Shown: positions 14,504 to 17,541 of the stretch, in pieces
How positions within the stretch are numbered: position 1 is the stretch's first letter
How the letters are laid out: each line of letters starts with the position of its first letter
NCBI GenBank assembly: GCA_937900065.1
Contig: CALCDS010000362.1
Coordinates: forward strand, 1 to 17,541
Direction of reading: 5' to 3'
Length of the DNA stretch: 17,541 bases
DNA from: an uncultured Clostridiaceae bacterium
GTDB taxonomy: Bacteria; Bacillota; Clostridia; Clostridiales; Oxobacteraceae
Notes under the pieces: model-generated
Databases searched by the model: none
What the model was told of the DNA's origin: nothing
The model's input: the letters and a program-made list of their open reading frames with translations, nothing else
Program-made: the position numbers and the translations under genes

Positions 14504-14890
14504 ATGGAGATATTTCAGATTGTAGCATTTGCTCTAGTAGCTGTAGTGCTTTCGGTGATACTTAGAAAGGACAGGCCTGAAATTGCAATACAGATAAGCA
14601 TTGTTGTTGGAATCGCAATATTTCTTCTGCTGATTTTTAAAATTTCAGCAGTACTCTCATTGCTTAGAGAGATAGCATCAAAGATCAACATAGATTCTGT
14701 TTACCTTATACCTATTTTAAAGATAGCAGGGATTGCATATATCACGACTTTTGGCGCCGAAGTCTGCAGGGATGCCGGAGAAGGCGCAATCGCATCCAAG
14801 GTGGAGTTTGCAGGCAAAATACTTATAATGGTGCTTGCAGTACCTGTGCTGATGGCGGTTCTCGAAACAATGCTAACGATTATGCCTTAA
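14504..14890 (+). CDS. spoIIIAD: Stage III sporulation protein AD
   Basis: This 128-residue polytopic membrane protein has about four hydrophobic segments, including residues 5-16, 25-50, 62-80 and 105-125. It contains the conserved stretch AYITTFGAEVCRDAGEGAIA (about 78-97). It belongs to the SpoIIIA channel complex and paralogous similarity to SpoIIIAC is known in the family. GATGTGATGAT precedes the ATG, with a weak AGGGATG ribosome site. Confidence 0.94.
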   Translation: MEIFQIVAFALVAVVLSVILRKDRPEIAIQISIVVGIAIFLLLIFKISAVLSLLREIASKINIDSVYLIPILKIAGIAYITTFGAEVCRDAGEGAIASKVEFAGKILIMVLAVPVLMAVLETMLTIMP

Positions 14891-14901
14891 GGTGGGATAC
14901 T

Positions 14902-16080
14902 ATGAAAAAAGTGGTAATCACAGTAGCCATAATATTTGTTATGTTTTGGCCTGTAAAGGCTAGCGCCGATGATAAAAGCGATACAAGTCTACAAAATGTT
15001 TACAATGAACAGGCATCTTCAATAGACACCGACAGCATAGAGAGATTTATAGATGAGCTTAACCGAGAAACTGAAGGCTATATACCTCCCATCAATTTTA
15101 AAGACTTTATAAATATTTTTAAGAGCGGTCAAATTAATTTTAATATAAAGGAAATGTTCATAGGACTTTTAAAATATCTGCTTCGCGATGTATTACTCAA
15201 TTCAAAATTAATGTCCAAGCTTATTGTGATCACGATAATATGCGCTGTGCTCCAGAACCTTGAAAGCGCATTTGGAAACGATTCTGTGTCAAATCTCGCA
15301 TATTATGCATGTTACTTGCTTGTTGTAATAATCGTTGTAAAAAGTTTTTCGCTTGCCATTTCCATAGGCAAGGAGACCATAACCAAAATGTCGGATTTCA
15401 TGATTGCGCTTCTGCCTTCGCTCTTGACACTCATAGCCTCTGTCGGAGGTGTAACTTCAGCTACCATATTTGATCCATTGATAATAGGGGCAATACAATT
15501 CATGAGCTATGTTGTAAGGGATTATGTGATTCCAATAATATTCTTGACTACAATTCTCTCAATAATAGACAATTTTTCAAACACATTCCATATATCAAAG
15601 CTTGTCAGCCTTTTAAAACAGGTATGCAAATGGACCCTTGGTTTCACATTGACCGTATCTGTCGGAGTAATCACGGTAAGGGGAGCTGTATCCCAGACTA
15701 TAGATCAGGTGGCTGTAAAGACTGCAAAATTTGCAATCGATAATTTCATACCTGTTATAGGTAAATGTCTTTCAGACGCGATTTCAACCATTGCAAGCTA
15801 TTCATTGATTTTAAAAGATGCGATAAGCACTATAGGACTTATTGCGCTGGTCATAATGTGCATATTTCCACTTATTAAAGTGGCATCCTTGATTTTAATA
15901 TACAAGGTTTCAAGTGCATTGATTGAACCAATATCTGATAAAAGAATAGTGAATTGCTTAAATGAAGTGGGAAATTCGCTCACCATGGTATTTGTATCAG
16001 TCCTTGTGGTAGCCGTCATGTTTTTCATAATGGTTACAATAATGGCTTCAACCGGTAAGATGGCCGTCATGGGAAGATAG
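14902..16080 (+). CDS. spoIIIAE: Stage III sporulation protein AE
   Basis: SpoIIIAE is the largest membrane protein of the channel (392 residues here). It begins with a signal-peptide-like segment (MKKVVITVAIIFVMFWPVKASA), followed by a soluble region to about residue 95 and then around seven or more membrane segments. The signal suggests the soluble part lies in the intermembrane space. The ATG follows AAGGTGGGATACT and is 12 bases after spoIIIAD. Confidence 0.95.
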   Translation: MKKVVITVAIIFVMFWPVKASADDKSDTSLQNVYNEQASSIDTDSIERFIDELNRETEGYIPPINFKDFINIFKSGQINFNIKEMFIGLLKYLLRDVLLNSKLMSKLIVITIICAVLQNLESAFGNDSVSNLAYYACYLLVVIIVVKSFSLAISIGKETITKMSDFMIALLPSLLTLIASVGGVTSATIFDPLIIGAIQFMSYVVRDYVIPIIFLTTILSIIDNFSNTFHISKLVSLLKQVCKWTLGFTLTVSVGVITVRGAVSQTIDQVAVKTAKFAIDNFIPVIGKCLSDAISTIASYSLILKDAISTIGLIALVIMCIFPLIKVASLILIYKVSSALIEPISDKRIVNCLNEVGNSLTMVFVSVLVVAVMFFIMVTIMASTGKMAVMGR

Positions 16081-16093
16081 GAAGGTGGGTTAA

Positions 16094-16690
16094 GTGATTG
16101 GATTTCTTAAGGAATGGATAACCAATATAATAATCGCTATTGTATTTGGAGCTTTCGTGGACATAGTGATACCCGATTCATCCATGAAAAAGTATGTAAA
16201 GCTCACTCTTGGGCTTTTGATAATGGCTGTTATATTACATCCGGTATTAAAACTGATAAATAATGACTTTTCAATTTCAAATATCAGCTTTCAGGTCCAG
16301 AACAAACTTGACAATATATATTTGAAAAATAGGGTTGAATATTTAGATATACAACAATCTGACCAAATCACAAAAGTCTATAAGGAAAATCTTGAGAGGC
16401 AGATGGAGCAGCAGATAAATGAGGAGATTAAAGGAATGGGAGCTGAAGTATCCGTGGATGTCGTTGAAGATGCAGCTTCAAAAGATTATGGAAAGCTGAA
16501 AAAGATAAATGTCATGATCAAAAAGAATGCAAATGAGGTTGCAAAAGTTGAGAAGGTGAAAATTGGTAAAACTGAAAACAGTGAAACTGGTGATGAAACT
16601 TCGGACATGGACTATTCCCAAATAAAGAGAACATTGTCTTCAATTTATGGAATAGGTATGGATTCTATTGAAATAAATACATCCAGTTGA
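16094..16690 (+). CDS. spoIIIAF: Stage III sporulation protein AF
   Basis: This 198-residue protein has two membrane helices near its N-terminus (about 8-25 and 36-53). A soluble domain follows, with ring-building features: 'EMQQINEEIKG'-type helix and 'INVMIKKNAN' strand. The start is GTG 16094, after GAAGGTGGG. It lies 14 bases downstream of spoIIIAE. Confidence 0.93.
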   Translation: MIGFLKEWITNIIIAIVFGAFVDIVIPDSSMKKYVKLTLGLLIMAVILHPVLKLINNDFSISNISFQVQNKLDNIYLKNRVEYLDIQQSDQITKVYKENLERQMEQQINEEIKGMGAEVSVDVVEDAASKDYGKLKKINVMIKKNANEVAKVEKVKIGKTENSETGDETSDMDYSQIKRTLSSIYGIGMDSIEINTSS

Positions 16691-16767
16691 TAAGGCTTCA
16701 CAGGTGCATGTTCAAAAATCAACTAAAAACTTAAAAAGAAACTTGAACTAAAAAGGGAGGGATACAT

Positions 16768-17352
16768 ATGGATTTTTTTAATAAGATAAAGGATCAAATC
16801 ATGAGCAGGGGATCCAAAAAGAATATGCAGGATCTTTTGATATTGTTTATAATCGGCTTGATAATGGTTCTGACATACAACTTCTTTACGTCCAAGGAAA
16901 AAGAGCAGCAGGGATACGTGGAAGTCAAACCTCAAACGGAAACCCAAGCTCCTGTTGGATATGAGGAAGAAATGGAGCAGAAGCTGACCGACACCTTGAG
17001 CCATATTGAAGGTGCTGGAAAAGTCAAAGTCATGATTTATTTTCAGTCGGGCGCTGAATCTGTACCTGCATACAGCCAGAACAGTTCAAACAGTGTTACT
17101 GAAGAAACTGACAGTGACGGAGGTAAAAGGATAACCAACGAGAATACCAGCTCTGAAACGGTGATTACAACGAATGAAGCAGGAGGTAGCAAACCTTTCA
17201 TAATAGAGGAAGTAAAGCCTAAAATCAGCGGAGTGATTGTAGTTGCAGAAGGCGCCGGCAACCCAGAAGTCAAGTATAAGCTTTATGAAGCCGTAAAAAC
17301 GCTTTTTAATGTTGAATATAATAAAGTAAATGTATATCCGATGAAAAAATAA
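16768..17352 (+). CDS. spoIIIAG: Stage III sporulation protein AG
   Basis: SpoIIIAG forms the large ring in the intermembrane space of the SpoIIIA-SpoIIQ complex. The 194-residue protein has a single membrane helix (about 22-41, DLLILFIIGLIMVLTYNFF) and an exported domain. The latter holds a ring-building motif, TDTLSHIEGAGKVKVMIYF (about 73-91), and a Ser/Thr/Glu-rich insert (about 105-140) in the middle of the domain. The C-terminal part, VAEGAGNPEVKYKLYEAVKTLF, completes the ring fold. ATG 16768 has AAGGGAGGG upstream. The 77-base gap after spoIIIAF is the widest within the operon. Confidence 0.94.
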   Translation: MDFFNKIKDQIMSRGSKKNMQDLLILFIIGLIMVLTYNFFTSKEKEQQGYVEVKPQTETQAPVGYEEEMEQKLTDTLSHIEGAGKVKVMIYFQSGAESVPAYSQNSSNSVTEETDSDGGKRITNENTSSETVITTNEAGGSKPFIIEEVKPKISGVIVVAEGAGNPEVKYKLYEAVKTLFNVEYNKVNVYPMKK

Positions 17353-17443
17353 AATATATAGTTCGTCCACTTTAAAAATGAAAATAGCCAATGTAGACGG
17401 ACATAGAAAACAACCCATTTTACATAGTCGTTATTTTAAATAA

Positions 17444-17541
17444 AGGTTATATTAAAGTACAGTGTTGATTTTTGAGCAATCCAAGTGAGCAGTGTGAGCA
17501 CTTTTGCTAAGCTCTTGGCGAAATTGCCGAAGCGAATCCTA
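17444..17541 (+). repeat. Interspersed intergenic repeat, copy 3, cut by the window end
   Basis: From AGGTTATATTAAAGTA onward, the first 56 bases align with copy 1 with about eight differences. These include the TTGATTTTTGAGCAATCC core and the GTGAGC direct repeat. The sequence then diverges (CTTGGCGAAATTGCCGAAGC), and the right end is outside the window. It lies 91 bases after spoIIIAG, where spoIIIAH would normally follow at once. Confidence 0.65.

Overview
The window looks like a chromosomal segment of a spore-forming, AT-rich member of the Clostridia. The evidence is a sigma-K-type sigma factor end, the sporulation operon spoIIIAA-AG, a CD1247-like zinc-ribbon protein, and strong AGGAGG-type ribosome binding sites with frequent GTG/TTG start alternatives. 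All genes found lie on the + strand. I see no rRNA, tRNA, CRISPR array or transposase gene. The species cannot be named from this sequence alone.

Region 1 (1-320) is the 3' end of sigK, followed by a 20-base perfect palindrome and a strong terminator-like hairpin. Region 2 (about 335-9190) is a type IV pilus locus. It begins with an unrecognised small ORF, followed by the extension ATPase pilB, retraction ATPase pilT, prepilin peptidase pilD, platform protein pilC, a pilin with a class III leader, three further prepilin-like minor pilins, a PilX-like protein, and divergent PilN- and PilO-like alignment proteins. No pilM is present in the locus. A terminator-like hairpin with a T7 tract lies inside the coding sequence of the gene just after the pilin. 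It may set the ratio of major pilin to minor pilins.

Region 3 (9282-12319) is a housekeeping block: shikimate kinase aroK, an M24 Xaa-Pro-type aminopeptidase (YqhT-like), elongation factor P, and a CD1247-like acidic zinc-ribbon protein. Region 4 (12739-17352) is spoIIIAA, AB, AC, AD, AE, AF and AG in canonical order. These encode the mother-cell half of the SpoIIIA-SpoIIQ channel that links mother cell and forespore. spoIIIAH would be expected next but is not inside the window. The order peptidase-efp-spoIIIA, with a pilus/competence-type locus upstream, is a familiar Firmicute arrangement.

Three copies of an uncoded interspersed repeat occupy intergenic gaps: 9927-10018, 12444-12626, and from 17444 past the window end. 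They share end sequences (AGGYTMTATYAAAGTA on the left, ATCTTTGTTAAA on the right) but differ inside, like a non-autonomous MITE-type family. A possible decayed fourth copy lies at 4196-4214. These repeats, the intragenic terminator-like hairpin and the absence of pilM are the most interesting non-routine features.
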